Shown in pieces: positions 23,699-36,640 of a stretch of 64,000 bases of DNA. The translations under genes and the position numbers were made by a program. Origin of the DNA: Gongronella butleri (Eukaryota; Mucoromycota; Mucoromycetes; Mucorales; Cunninghamellaceae). The stretch covers positions 248,001 through 312,000 of the forward strand of contig JAIWZP010000023.1 in assembly GCA_025201375.1 (NCBI GenBank), written 5' to 3'. The notes under the pieces are model-generated. The model was not told the origin of the DNA and did not search any database. It was given only the letters and a program-made list of their open reading frames with translations. The stretch's first letter is position 1. Every line of letters begins with the position of its first letter.

Positions 23699-25211
23699 GA
23701 TGCTTTTTTTTTTTATTCTATTGATTTAATAAAATGATTTCTGTTTTGTTGCCACCCTATTCCATTGATGCAGGGAGACATTTCAGCCTGCAATTTCACA
23801 AAATAGTAAAAAAAAAATTACATCTTAATGCATTAAACCTCACTGGTTGACTTCATGCACTGCCAACTTGCTGTAGATGTTTTGGTCTCCCTTGGTGACT
23901 TTTTTTTCAATTAAATTGTGAATCGATCAATGCAGTGGATTTGAAGAAAATAGCAATTTGTGTTATTTTCATCGTTTTTGGTCATTTGTCCATGGATTTA
24001 CAGCTAGTCAGGAAATCCATCGATGAACACATCCTTTCATCTATTCTCGTTCCAATGTTACCACTCCTTGGGCTCTAACGTCACTGGATGGCGCGCCAGC
24101 ACGAATTTTGAAAACCCCGTATTTTCCAAGGCGTGCAGTCGAGCAACTGGAAACGCTCAAATTTAGGTCCTCAGATCGCCGCGCCATACAACCACAGGGT
24201 AGATGGCCTTCGTTCACAGAGAGAAATGCAATAAAAACCAAAGGTCTCTTGACTGGTTCTCGCGCAAATTGTGAGTAAGGGCAAATTTTCGCTACAAGGC
24301 TCACTCAACGAAAATTGACCATGGTGCCTTGAAAGTTATCTCACTAGAAATAGAACGGCATGAAGTATGTGTAGACGTCGGTGATCTCTGAAAAATGTGA
24401 TTTTTGGCATTTTTGACACGGTTTTAAAATCATAGACAATTTCTGACGCGTGATAAACTGCGTCAAGCTTCGCGTTACACGCGCCTTTCCTTTTTGAATT
24501 TATACATCTGGATCGTCTCTTGCTGGTGGACGCGTCGGCGCGGTTCGATGGATGCATTTTTCCTGCGTCATTCGCAATTGAAATAAAATCTAAAATCGTG
24601 CGTTGCTCGCGATCCAACAGACGGATTGTCGTTCTTTTTAGCATATTTCTCGGTTTTCCCGTGCGAATGTTCTTGTGGGCGAGTTTGGCACAAATCTGGA
24701 GACCTGATTTTAATTTTTTTTGTTTGGGAGCTCGCCATGGCTAAATTCTGAATTTGCGCGTGTCGCGTAAAATTGAGCCTTGCTGAAAGCAAATTTGAGC
24801 CACATTAGATGTTTTCAGCTTGCCGTTTCTCATTAAGACACGTGTTTTGCGGCGCCACGGTGCATGGCTAACAAGTTTTACGATGATTGCACGGGAATGA
24901 TTAAAAAATTGCGTGTATTCTCATGAAACCACATCAGTTCGCGCGAAAATGCATCCACAATGCTACGCATGCCATGGACATGCCCTTTCACTCTCGCCCG
25001 ATACAACTTGAGCGCCCTCCACGTTGTCATGATGCTAAATGCCATGCAAATTCGTCATCAAGTGTTTTTTTCATTGGAAAAGTAAAAGCAAATTGAGCAA
25101 AAGAGAGGGGTAAAGCAGCGTAGTGTTGAACTTTCAAAAGGTATCCATTCATCCAATGAGGTAATACAGCCATTTCAAATGTACATCTTGAGCAATTTGA
25201 TTTTTTTTTTC
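23699..25211. other. Repeat-bearing gap downstream of the Byr4-like gene
   Basis: 1.5 kb without an intact gene; the middle is R1 copy 2 on the minus strand. The last 150 bases before 25212 hold the 3' end of the MARCH5-like gene. Confidence 0.6.
24040..24830 (-). repeat. Repeat family R1, copy 2 (minus orientation)
   Basis: Reverse-complemented, it follows copies 3 and 4 landmark by landmark: GAGCTC next to AATTTTTGTTTG-type sequence, CCAGAT/GAATT, CGCGTC, ATTTTAAAACCGTGTCAAA, and GATCTGAGG followed by GCACGCCTTGGAAAAT. Ends are approximate. Confidence 0.7.
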
Positions 25212-27078
25212 CTATCGCGAGCGATTAGAGCGTCTTGATCGCTTGGCGCTTGTGCTGGAAAAGTCGGCATAGTTGCGAATGCGGCGCGAGCGATATTGGC
25301 ACACCTTTTGGTAGCGATAGATGAGGCTGCCAATATCCTGAAGAATAAAAGAAAAAAAAATGGGTTAATTTTGCCAATTCATGGTCCAATGGCCACCGCA
25401 ATGCTTACCCTGACAACGACAAAGAGGCATCCGCCGAGAATATTGCTATGAAAAGGCTCCGGGAACTGCTCACGCACCCATTTGAATTGAGAAAGCCAGC
25501 TAGAAAAGGAAAAAAAAGTGAATGGGGTGAGTTGGGTTCCTTTTTAACGACCACCACGCCAATCATACCTGCCGGTGATGTTGCTGATCATTGGCCAGAG
25601 TAGCGTGCCTGTGAAGATGGCGCTAAAGGATGGCGGTCTGCCGCGGCCGAGTAGGATGTCGACCTCTGGGTTGCGTTCTGGCTGGTCTTGCTGATTGTTG
25701 TCGAGTCTGCGTGCGTTTTGCTGGGGCTGATTTGTGAGGATGGACGCGCCGCTGCGTCGTCGGCGCGGCGGTGGGGTCAACTTGAGCTTGAGGTGGCGTG
25801 ACATCATGGCCTGCGTCGCGTAATACACGTTGTTGTAGATAAGGCGGACCCATGGCAGCAATCCAAGCGTTGCGAGGGGCGACGGAGGCCACGACAGCTG
25901 CAATTGAGGGAAGGGCGTGCCCAATGCACCTCCAGTGCTTGCATTGCTTGTGTTGGTGGCCGTCGCATTGGCCGTCGACGCGCGCAAAAAGAGAACAGTG
26001 GCAAAAGGCAAGGTGGAATCCGCCCAACGTGTCTGTGTGCTGAGTAATGCGATGGGAATCGCGGGTAACCCGACCCACGCGCGCCACGACCACATGGATG
26101 GCGGACCGAGAATCCGCTCGCCTTCGTTTGTGCCAAAAAGAAGCAAAACAGACGACACGCCATACGTCGTGGACACGACAAGCAGTGAAATACCAAATCC
26201 AAGCGCAGAAAGATATGGTGACACCGTGTGCACGACTTCGTCTACGACGCCCATCACCGAAAGTGACCAGCTGATCGAGTCAATGAGCTGGTAAGTCGAT
26301 GCGCATTGAGGGCATTGTACCTAAAAGAGGAAAAAAATCACAAGAACAGGTGGTAAGCATGGCTATTTTTTTTTTTTTGTCATCGGGAGCTAAGGGTAGC
26401 TTAGTTCCAAAGGGGGGAAGAAAAGAAGGCATTGAAGGCAAGTAAAAGTAGTAAAGAGTAAAGGTATGGGAAAAATGGGCAAAATTCAACAAAAAGAGTG
26501 GCATTGTGGGAAGAAATTGGGCTGAAACTGAGGAACTGAAGGCCATTTGAAGGGAGAAAAGAGAGGGGAGCGGGCAGATTGCTTACGGATTTTGTAGGCG
26601 AGGTCTTTTGATTCTCGGTGATCCAGTCGAGCAGGCACTTTTCATGGGCAACGAGCGAGCACGGGCAAGGTTTGACCCATTTGCCGTCCGAATCCTCGTC
26701 CTCGCCGAAGCATATCCAGCACCGGCGCGGCTCGTCGTCTTGTTGCGTCGTTTCGGCCGCTCGTGTCTTTTGGTTGTTTGTCCTTGCGGCTGTTGGGCGT
26801 ATAATAGCGGGAGGGTCTTCCTCGGTGGCAAGTGTTGTCGTTGCGAGTGCTACAGCCAAGGGTGACGGCGACGGCGACGAAGAAGACGACGTTGTTGTGG
26901 GCTTTCTCAGGCTGGATCGCGTGCGTGGGGCTAAAACAGTCGAAGACGACGACGAAGATACGTCGTCGTCGTCGTCGTCGTCCTGACCTGAGATATAATG
27001 CATGGTTTGCTCGTTGGCATATTGAAACCGCGGATTGTCGACGAGCTGCGACGACGTGGGGCAGCGAAAATGGGCCAT
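25212..27078 (-). CDS. MARCH5-like RING-CH E3 ubiquitin ligase, multispanning, 4 exons, 486 aa
   Basis: Exons in reading order: 27078-26587, 26320-25569, 25499-25409, 25337-25212. The N-terminus is low complexity (runs of Asp and Ser). A C4HC3 RING-CH begins near residue 120: CWICFGEDED, WVKPCPC, AHEKCLLDWI, then VQCPQC across intron 1. Hydrophobic segments follow (SALGFGISLLVVSTTYGVSS, GLPAIPIALLS, FHSNILGGCLFVVV), in the order seen in MARCH5/MITOL, including the TYG and GLPAIP blocks. MARCH5 sits in the mitochondrial outer membrane and controls fission, fusion and contact-site proteins; that location is inferred here. The tail is basic and Arg/Ser-rich (SAKRSRRSNRSR). The gene is divergent from RPB7. 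Confidence 0.85.
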
Positions 27079-27695
27079 TTGGAGGGTGACAAAAAAAAAA
27101 AAAAAAAAAAAAAAAAGAAAGAACAAAGAGAATGACAAAAAAAAAAAAAGGGAGAGAAATGCTTCTTTTATGGCCTTGCCTGCCCAGCCAATCAGCGTTG
27201 CGAGGATTCAATCGCACAGAAAAGGAAGCCCAAAACTCGCCTGTCTCTTGTTTCTTGTTGTTTTTCCTTTCTTTTTTTCGCTTCTTGCTTGATTTTTTGT
27301 TTTGTTCTCGCTCTTTTGCGTCTCCGGTCCAAGGTGCGAGCCCGATGAAAGGCAACACTAGCCGCCGCGCGACTCACTCATGTTTCTTTTCATTGCCTAG
27401 GAAGAACAAATCAACAACTGCAAGAACGACACGGCCAGAACAGCACCCAGCCCAAGAAGCATCGACAAGAATTGCTCTTGATCTCGCCTCTTTCCTCCAA
27501 TTTTTCACCCCCCCTCCCACCCACCGACTCTCTTGCGCGTCGCGCGTCTGAACTGGCCTTCTTTCTTCCCCCCTCACAACGCACGACACGCCTTCATCGC
27601 CCCCGTACCCACCACGTAACGACGTTTGATTTTTTTTCCTTTTTGATATATTCCCCTCTTTTCACCACACAACCTCCGGCCTCACTCGCTCCAGC
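27079..27695. promoter_or_regulatory. Divergent promoter between the MARCH5-like gene and RPB7
   Basis: 617 bases separate the two start codons. An A run (27091-27115) adjoins the MARCH5-like start and C/T-rich sequence adjoins RPB7, so each gene has a pyrimidine-rich leader on its own strand. No clear TATA box is seen. Confidence 0.5.
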
Positions 27696-28652
27696 ATGTT
27701 CTTCTTGGTACGCACGCGTCAATTGATTTTTTTTATGCACAATTGGCCAACGTTTTGCTTTTTTTCTTTTTTTTTTTTTTTGCGCCTTTTAGAAGGATTT
27801 GACGCACACAATCACGCTGCATCCGTCGTATTTTGGACCTAATATGCAGTCGCAGCTCAAGGACAAGCTGTATGCCGATGTCGAGGGCACATGCTCTGGC
27901 CAATATGGCTATATCATCACTGTCATCTCGATTCTCAATTTCAGCAAGGGCAAGGTGCTGCCGGGCTCCGGTCTGGCCGAGTTCCGCGTAAAGTACCAGG
28001 CCATTGTCTTCAAACCCTACAAGGGCGAGGTCTTGGACGCCGTCACCAGCTCGGTGAACAAGGTATAACGCGCATTTTAGCCCAATTTTTGCCCATTTTG
28101 CGCCTATTGCCCCGGTCTGATCGCCTTTTTTATTTCTAGTTGGGCTTCTTTGCCGACATTGGCCCTCTACAAGTCTTTGTCTCGGCACATGTAAGCGTTT
28201 TGCACAAGGGGGACTGCGGCAGAAACTCACATTGCGCGAAAATTTTCGCGAATTTTGCCATGTTAGATGTTACCCAATGATATGCGCTATGATCCCAATA
28301 GCACGTTACCCTGCTTTGCCTCGGATGATCAAGTACGGAATGAGCATAACGCGAAAAAAAAAAAACGAGGCCACGGCCCATGCACTAATGACATGACGCG
28401 TGATGCGAAACGACACGTCGCGTGACCTGCATGAATGACATTGATCTAATGATTTTTTTTTGGTATCGCGGCATAGGTGATTCAAAAAGACACCCAGGTG
28501 CGCATCAAGCTGGTGGGCACGCGCATTGATGCCAAGGAAATTGTATGTTACAAAGTTGCATGGCGGGGAAAATGCTCAATTTTACCTGTTTTTACCTTTA
28601 GTTTGCCATTGGAACGATCAAGGAAGATTACCTGGGCGTCATTTCATCATGA
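27696..28652 (+). CDS. RPB7: RNA polymerase II subunit Rpb7, 6 exons, 171 aa
   Basis: Rpb7 pairs with Rpb4 to form the stalk of RNA polymerase II, which contacts nascent RNA and initiation factors. Exons: 27696-27707, 27793-28062, 28140-28190, 28267-28332, 28477-28542, 28602-28652, all joined at phase 0. The protein starts MFFLKDLTHTITLHPSYFGP. It carries the conserved tip GTCSGQYGYIITVISI, the ribonucleoprotein-like RVKYQAIVFKPYKGEV, the OB-fold segment LGFFADIGPLQVFVSAHMLP, and the closing GTIKEDYLGVIS. Length equals yeast Rpb7 (171 aa). The first coding exon is only four codons. Introns 4 and 5 are compact, and intron 4 contains ACGCGT. Confidence 0.97.
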
Positions 28653-31600
28653 GGATCACAGGTCGCGCTGTCTTCTCTTTTAAACCTAGATTCATACGAA
28701 AAATTCAACACACACACACGAAAAAAAAGTACTTTTGGCATTCTTGGTCGCGCGCCACGACGCTGCAGACTGACTGTTTGATTTTTTCTTCTTCTTGGGC
28801 TTCTTGTTTATATATTCAATTTTATGATAGTGTACACTTACAAAAAAAATAATAAAAAAATTGAAACATGTAAATTCTCGAGTTTGCAGGCAGCGGAGAT
28901 GAAAAGCGCGACACGACGCGACGTTTTGGTCCAAATGGGACAGAAAGAACGCAGCATGCTAGTAGCATGGTTGCTGCTTTGCAGTTTGTGGAGAAAAGGA
29001 GCTTACTGATGCCGAGAAATGCATGAAATAGCAAATTTATCTCTTTTTGCTCTTTTCAAGCCCCCCTCCCCGCGTAATCGATCAGCTCGGCTGCCATTCC
29101 GTTGCAAAAAGAAGCACACGCGCTACCATTTTGCAACATGCGTCATTGAGCGCGCGTCTTTGCAGCCATGAGGCTGTTTGTGCGAAAAAAAAAAAAATAA
29201 TAATTTAAAAAGAGATTCGGGCGAGGTTCTCCGCCAGGGGTTGGTTCGGTACGCCGCACGCACCGCCGACAATCCGACTGTCGGCTAAAAACATCTGCAC
29301 GCATCGATGGCTGTCGCACGCAAATGCATACTTTATTTCCCCCCCCCCAGGAAATTGCAACGTGCGTGCTTGCCCTAAATTTTTTGATCTGACGATGCAA
29401 TTTGGAAAGGGGGGAGAAGAGATGACGCGACGCCGTCGTCTGATCATGAACGAGTGTCATTCAGGAGCAAAAAAGAGGGGTACAGCAGCGAGCCATACGC
29501 CGTCAGGGGCTGCCGTTGCTCGATTTTCTCGATGACAATCTTTGGTAGCCAAAATTTGCAAAAGGCACATTCACTAGAATATACGCCGAATACGGTGCGG
29601 CGTTCGCGTCACGCCATGCAGACACGTCGCGCGCGTGCGTCATTTTAAATGTTGTTTTGATGGATATGATATGATCTTGTACCAAAAGTGCACCGATTCA
29701 AATGGTCACAGCTCGTGCCCGTCATCTGTCGCTTGTCAAGTGTCGTCCCAGGGATAACTAGGCAAGGGGCGCGAGAAATAAGAATAAAAAAAGGGGGGGC
29801 AGAGCCATCAAAAAGGGGGGTGCTGGCGCCTTGCGAGATGAGCCTGGGATGGTCATTGCCTTCATTGCCAAAAAAGGCGACACAATGCCATTGCAACTTG
29901 TCAAAGAAGGCCAAGTGCCGCATGAGCGACTCGAAAAAGTTTATCCCGCGCTCTCGGCCGTTGTAAACGGCGTAAAAAGCGGAATAAAAAAAAACAAAAC
30001 CTCCCAGCGTTCGTATCAATGGCTAGGAGAATCGCGATCCGCGTCTGCAAGAGGAAACAGTCCTCCGTGAACCGTGCTTCAGGAACCTTTTGCGACAGGT
30101 GCACACGCGCGATTCGCGGCAGTTCCGCCCTTTTAGGTGTTTAACGCGTGAAAACGAGCTTTGTTGGCGATTGAGAGACCCTGTTCCGGACCCAATTGGC
30201 CCGAGAGAATGAGCGACGATGCTGGCGTGTTTGTTTGTCGCACAAGGGCGACACATTGACCCTGCGACCAATGGAGACTTTACGCCGCGTCGAATCTGTG
30301 CATATGCGTGCCCAGGGGAAATTGTACACGATGGCGTTGGACGAGCGGATATGTTACGGCGTTCCATTGCCAGAAAAATGGGGGGTGGGTGGGATCACTG
30401 TACGGCGTCGTCATTCGCTCGGCGCGCTGCTTTGGACTTTTTTTTCAACAAATTCGTGTTTTGCTTGCATGGCATGCAGCACAGACCCATCTTTTCGCGC
30501 TTGCTGTGGTGCCTCTGGAGTGTGTGGACATGTACGCGCGACGGCATGGCCGAGAGGTGGCGGCAATCCAGGCACTGTCGTGGCAAACGGGTCATCCCAG
30601 GGGAAACCAAAAAAAAAAAAAAAAAAAAAAAAAAGCACAGCTGTGCTTCGCATACCGATTTGACAACCCGATGCAGTGTCATTGCAGGATTGTTGTGCGT
30701 CTTGATAAACGCAGCACCGCGTTTATCTACTGGATGGTCACCCGTGGCTTCCACAATGCGCGTTGGGGCCCATTTGGAACTCAATTGCGCGCTCTCCATG
30801 GATTTCTCACAAAGATGCACTTAATGAACGGCCATAGTCGCAGGCAGTCAATTCACTCTCTCGATATTTAGATGAAAAAAGATGATGAACCATCGCAACT
30901 TATGGTGTGCATGCATAATTTTTTGCTCCTGGCACTTGCTTCTGCATGCATCTTTTTATTTGGACTGAGCACCCAATTTTTTTTTTTTTTTTCAGCATCA
31001 GACGGAGGACAGGGGTGCAAATGAGGGGGCAGACAAGATCAACAAAAGGCTAATTATACTACAAGACGCGCGCGCGCGCACATTTTTTTTTCTCATGACA
31101 CGCTAGCCTGCTTTGGCTTTAATTGAAAGCAATGGATGCTGGACACCAATGGTCATTTTTTTTCTTTTCAAAGGGCTCAAGAGTCATGATCGCATTCTTG
31201 GCCATTCAGCAAGGTCTTGGCGGGGAAAGGTGGCGACCGGTCATATTGGCGTTGCCCCTCGTTTTTTTTCTCGCGCTTCCAGAGCCGTTTCTTCGATTTA
31301 TCGCTTCCAAGAATGTGGGTTCTATCTGCCCTTGCCACGAGACTTGGGAGAAAGTGATGCAGTGATGAATTGAATCAACAAAGACGCTCCAGAGATGCCA
31401 AAAACAATAAAATAGGCACGTCCACGAGTTCTGAGCGCGACGCGCTTGCGATACCACATCCCCAATGGCGCTCAAAATGCTGTTACGTCGGTGTTCATGA
31501 GCCAGCGCGTGCCGTGGGGTTAGCATGGCATGGAAAAAAAAAGGGTGGCACAGGTGGTGATCATCCGCGTAATTAAAATCTGGGTTACATTATGCTTTTT

Positions 31601-32407
31601 TTTTCCTACCCCCTTGTCAATCCCTGGCTGGATCGTCGTGTAGAAAATAAAAAAGGTGCAATGATCTGCACAGTGTGTATAATTATAGACACTCTTTCCA
31701 AGAATACATATCATGCATCTCTGTTTTTTTTTTTTTTGGCTTTTTTTCTAGTGTGCACCTCGGAAGTAGAGCGTGATGTTAGGTGTTTCATTCTCTTTTT
31801 ATTTGGATTCCGTGGTGTTGTGCGTAGCACGCGCTGCATTGGCCACAGGGTTTGCCAAAAGCCAAGCGAATTGGGGCTGGAGATGGCGAAATAGGGGCAA
31901 AAAGAGCCGTAAGATCAAAAGGGAGGGCAGGAGGAAGCTTCGATTTTAGAAAGTGGGAACGATGGCCAAGACATTAGGGGCAATGCGCAACAATAGGACT
32001 GTCTTGGGTGGGTTCAAACCCGAGGAAAAAAAAAAAGGTATGCATTGAGAGACAAGGAGGTCAAGGAGTCAGGGGCGCGATGGATGCTGAAATTGGCGAG
32101 GGGGGCAAAGAAAGGGAGGCGACGCGATGAAAAAGGCAATTCAGGTTCTTGACGCATAAAAAAAAAAAGGCTAATTAGATGGCCGCCTCATGTGCGTGCG
32201 TGTGTGTGTATGTGTGTGTGCGACCATGCGAGGCCATGGCGACGCTCCTTGATTTTTTATCTTTCCCCCCCTTTATGATGATGGGATCAATGGGTGCTGT
32301 CAAGGTTATAAATATAAAGGAGCACGTCGCAATTGTGTCTTTTTCTCTTTTTTTTTTTCTTTTTTTTTTCCCTTTTTTCTTTACAAAATCCAATTACAAT
32401 TTTCAAC
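28653..32407. other. 3.75 kb gap between RPB7 and isocitrate lyase
   Basis: No intact gene found on either strand. Frames over about 60 codons here are interrupted by homopolymer runs or lack any family resemblance. Short simple repeats occur (CG alternation near 31068-31080, GTGTGTGT near 32202-32220). The last 100 bases are the isocitrate lyase core promoter and leader. Confidence 0.5.
32307..32320 (+). promoter_or_regulatory. Probable TATA box of isocitrate lyase
   Basis: TATAAATATAAAGG lies about 90 bases before the isocitrate lyase start and is followed by a T-rich leader. A TATA element is expected for a strongly regulated metabolic gene; most other genes in the window show none. Confidence 0.6.
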
Positions 32408-34385
32408 ATGGCTGACCAAGAAGAATACGAATTCCTGCAAGAAGTTGAGCAAGTCAAGCAGTGGTGGAAGTCGCCGCGCTTTGACAATGTGCACCGTCCA
32501 TACACGGCCGAGCAGATTGTCAGCAAGCGTGGCAGCTTCATGACCCAATATCGCTCCAATGAACAGGCCAAAAAGCTGTGGACCAAGCTGCAGGAGAACA
32601 AGCGCACTGGCAAGACCAGCCACACCTTTGGCTGCTTGGACCCTGTGCAGGTAAGAAAAAAAAGTACGCATTTTCAGGCGAATTGACAGCTAAATGGCCC
32701 CTTTTTTTTCTTTTTTTTTTTTTTGCAGGTGACGCAAATGGCCAATGCCGGGTTGGATACCGTGTACGTGTCTGGCTGGCAGTGCTCGTCGACGGCGTCG
32801 ACCAGCAACGAGCCTGGCCCTGATTTGGCTGATTACCCCATGGACACCGTGCCCAACAAGGTGGACCACTTGTTCAAGGCCCAATTGTTCCACGACCGCA
32901 AGCAACGCGAAGACCGCCTGCGCATGACGGCGGCCGAGCGCGCCAAGACACCCCGTGTGGACTACATGAACCCCATCATTGCCGATGCGGACACTGGTGT
33001 AAGACCCGAAATGAAGAGAAAAAAAAAAAAGAGGCATTGGACATGCTGAAAGCTGATTTTTCTCTATTTTCTATTAGCATGGTGGCGTCACGGCTGTGAT
33101 GAAGCTGGCCAAGATGATGGTCGAGCGCGGTGCCGCGGGCATCCATGGTAAAACGAAAAAAAAAATTAAAAAAAAAATGAAAAAAGCATTCTGACACGCT
33201 TTTGTTCTCTAGTGGAGGACCAGTCGCCCAGCACGAAAAAGTGCGGGCACATGGCGGGCAAGGTGCTTGTGCCCATTGCCGAGCATATCAACCGTCTTGT
33301 GGCGATCCGCGTGCAATATGATATCATGGGCGTGGAGAACTTGGTTGTTGCGCGTACGGATGCCGAGGCCGCGACGCTTTTGAGCAGCAACATTGACACG
33401 CGCGACCACGAGTTTGTGGTTGGCGCGACGAATCCTGGTTTGCGCCCATTGGCGACGGTGATGCAGGAGGCGGAGCTCCAGGGCAAGACGGGCGCGGCAC
33501 TTGCGCAAGTGGAATCTGACTGGGTTGCGCAGGCCGGACTCAAGCGCTTTGGCACGGCGGTTGCCGAGGAATTGCACCGCAAGGGCCGCCCCGCGCAGGC
33601 CGAAACGTTCTTGGGCCAGATCCGCTTCAAATCCAACGAAGAAGCGCGCACCATTGCCAAGAATTCGTATGGCATTGACATTTATTGGGATTGGGACCTC
33701 TGCCGTGTGCGTGAGGGCTTTTACCGTTACGAAGGCGGCACGGAGGCCGCCACGTCGCGTGCCATTGCCTTCTCTCCCTATGCAGACATGCTCTGGATGG
33801 AAACAAAGAAGCCCATCCTCTCCCAGGCTCGCGAATTCTCAGAGGGCGTCCTAGCCGCCTCGCCAAAGTCACTCCTCTGCTACAATTTGTCTCCTTCCTT
33901 CAACTGGTAAGATTCAAAAAAAAAAAGATGAAAGTCCCCCCCCATTCATCCCCCTTTTTTTCGTGTTTCAGGGATGCTGCCGGTATGAGCGACCAACAGA
34001 TCGGCGCCTTTGTTAACCAATTGGGCGAACTTGGGTTTGCCTGGCAATTCATTACCTTGGGTGGTCTCCACGCCAATGCTTTGGCCACAGGTATGCCACA
34101 AAAATGGGGAAAATGAGATGAAAAAAAGAAAAAATAGTGCTGACCCTTTTTTTATTTATTTTCTTGCCATTAGCCACGTTTGCGCGCAGCTTCAAGGAGA
34201 CGGGCATGCTTGGCTACGTGTCCAACGTGCAACGCCGCGAGCGCGACCATAATGTGGACGTGTTGCAGCACCAAAAGTGGTCTGGCGCCACGTACGTGGA
34301 TGAGCTCATGAAGGTCGTCACTGGCGGCGTCGCTGCAACCGCTGCGATGGGCGAGGGTGTTACGGAGGAGCAATTCAAGGCCTAG
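32408..34385 (+). CDS. ICL1: Isocitrate lyase, 6 exons, 535 aa
   Basis: Cleaves isocitrate to glyoxylate and succinate, the first committed step of the glyoxylate cycle used for growth on acetate or fatty acids. Exons: 32408-32650, 32729-32998, 33078-33147, 33213-33906, 33972-34090, 34174-34385; phases join. Visible motifs: [31 protein letters not shown], the signature KKCGHM with the catalytic Cys, [12 protein letters not shown], and LSPSFNWDAAGM. The fungal-type insertion between the signature and the C-terminal half is present, and length fits. The protein ends EEQFKA, with no peroxisomal SKL-type signal, so it may be cytosolic or use another route. Aconitase, which supplies its substrate, is encoded at 57803-60659. 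Confidence 0.98.
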
Positions 34386-34799
34386 ATGGGACAGTTTCCC
34401 CCTTTTCCTCCCTGTCTTCTTTTCCATCCTCATTTTTCTTTTATTTCTACTCATCTTGCATTGTCAAAATAATGTCTACTCTTTAGTCTTTGCCCAATTC
34501 AATGGACAGACACGGAACCTCGCCCCACAAAAAAAAAAACAGAAGAGGGCATTTTGCCTTTTTGTCGAAAATAAACAAAATTGTCCAGATTATTTCCATC
34601 ACGTGGCTCATGTAGAAATCAAAAGAGTTCATAAGGGATCGAGAGAGATCAAGAGAAACGAATTGGATTACAATTGCTTAGATCACAGTGACCTCATGGA
34701 CCATCAAACATGCAAATCCGTATTTAAGTGGTAGTTCATATTCAACTTGCCGTCTGGGGATTTGTGACATCCCAAAACGCGTTCTAAAGTGAATCAGTA

Positions 34800-35960
34800 A
34801 GATAGAGAGATAAAAGCACTCATTTTGAAGCTGCTACGATGTCATTGGCGCGCGCCACGTCCAAATCAAAAATTTAGCCTAGGCGAGCTCGCCAACAAAA
34901 ATTTGAAACTCAAGTCCCCAGAATTGCATCAAACATGCACACAAGAACATTCGCATTGGTATACCAACAAAAATGCCAAAAAAGAAGGCAGGTCATTAGA
35001 TGGGCCACGAGCAATGAGCGATTTTAACTCAAATTTCGATCGCAAATTGCTCGCGAAATGACGTCCATAGAGCCGTGTCGACGCGTCCATCAGCAAGAGA
35101 CGGTCCGTGTGCATGTGTGACAGGGAGCAGACGTATGTCGCTCGCCGCTTGACGCGGTTTATCACGCGTCGAAAATTATATATAATTTTAAAACCACGTC
35201 AAACGTTCTGAAAAATTACTTTTTTCAGTGATCACCAATGCCAACGAACGTAGCAAGCCACGCTCTTTCTGCTGGATCAATTTTTATGCAGATGCAGGCA
35301 ACTTTCGCGGAGATGCCCTTGAAGCGAAAAAAGACACAAAATGAATTTCTACGCGGAAACGAGCCAATGGACCCGTGGTTTTTATATGATTTTCGTCCGT
35401 CATGAAGACGCGCTTACCATATGATTGAATGGCGTGGTGATCTGAGGTCTTAATTTTCACTGTTTTCAAATCCACGATGATACCCCTTGGAAAATGAATG
35501 AATTTTGAAAATGGTTATTGCGTGGCTTCCAGTGGTCACAGCACCGCTGAATGGCTCATTTGAAAGAGAAAGCTTGGAATCGCGTGGTCAAACCCTAAGT
35601 TCACGTATATCTGGTGAATTCATCGACAATCAAGCAAAAAACAATAAAAATGCTCTGATTACTGTTTTCTCAGCTGCCTCCTAACAATTCTTCATTTTAT
35701 CTTGCACTAGGCGCGAGGACGCGAACAGAAGCCCCAACAATCTGCTGCGTATTCTATTCCCACCAGCTCATGAAGCCGAGGACAGTGCACCAAAACGTCA
35801 AACATGATGTAATTGCACTTTGCTGGCGGTACAGCGAGTCAGTTCTTTTCAAATTTGGAACATCTACCCTTCACAAAGATCGAAAGAAATGTCCCAGAAT
35901 GAGATGCTTCAATTGATACCCTCGCAGAAGATGCAGTTCAAAAATGGGAAACATGAATTA
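34800..35960 (+). repeat. Repeat family R1, copy 3
   Basis: Aligns by eye with 54700-56160 throughout. Landmarks: CGATGTCA, AAATTTAG then GAGCTCGCC, CCCAGAATTG, CGCGTCCATCAGCAAGA, CACGCGTCGAAAA, TAATTTTAAAACC, ATGGCGTGGTGATC, ACCCCTTGGAAAAT, TGGCTCATTTGA, and a degraded coding-like segment near its end. Confidence 0.75.
35828..35955 (+). pseudogene. Decayed coding-like segment in R1 copy 3
   Basis: The frame reads GTASQFFSNLEHLPFTKIE, then meets a stop and resumes as DASIDTLAEDAVQKWET before another stop. It lines up with the uninterrupted frame in R1 copy 4 (GSAAIRSLPSLERYPFMTIE and onward), sharing the S-L-E-x-x-P-F-x-x-I-E pattern. This suggests a once-translated part of the repeat. Confidence 0.4.
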
Positions 35961-36514
35961 TTTGACTTTTAGTGCAGCCAGCACGAAGCCATTGTTATCG
36001 GCAAGATCATGCAAAGGGTTTTTGTGCAGTTGGAAGCTAAAGCTGCGTGGTTCAATCGGCACCGGAAACGTGTTTTGTTCATAAAAGTATGTTTTACAGC
36101 AAATCAACTCAAAGACCTTAAGCTCTTTTGCTTCGCATATTATCAATGGGTGGCGACCGTGAGCGGATATGCTTTTTTTATTATTTTACTTATCTATCGT
36201 GTTATATGTTATTCAAGAGGATTTTTGGTGACATTGACGGCGAAACTACCCCTATGCGCGGCGTGTTATGAGGACTGGGGTTCTTGTACTGTAAATGTGC
36301 AAAAGTGAAAGACTATGCGCCTTTTTGTCAAACAACACGGAACATGCCCATCTGCATATGTTTGATCTGCACGAGTAATGCATATGATAACACGCAATTT
36401 TTTTGTCAATTCCAGCCAAAATTCTGCCCATGAATTGTGTCCGCTTGGTTCATGATTGTAAAAATGTGGACAATGAGCTCAGACGTTGCCTGGGATCCCA
36501 AAGATTCATGCAAA

Positions 36515-36640
36515 AATGAGCGTGCAAATGACGCTACGAGATAAAATAATAAAAATCATGTCTCTAGCGTTTGGAACATGTCGCAACACGAAGATCTCTG
36601 TAGCTCATTGGAAGCGCATCGTCTGTCTGCAGCCCGTGTG
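36515..36640 (+). repeat. R1 fragment
   Basis: ATGAGCGTGCAAATGACGC and the following 80 bases match 54711 onward in R1 copy 4, but the rest of the repeat is missing here. Confidence 0.65.

Noticed and set aside
30196..30871. Long overlapping plus-strand frames of 155-201 codons
   Set aside because: All three frames run through a single A run coding poly-Lys, with no domain-like sequence. Probably chance openness in G/C-rich sequence.
32009..32021. GGGTTCAAACCC resembling a tRNA T-arm
   Set aside because: No matching acceptor stem, D-arm or A box could be found upstream, so it is not called a tRNA.
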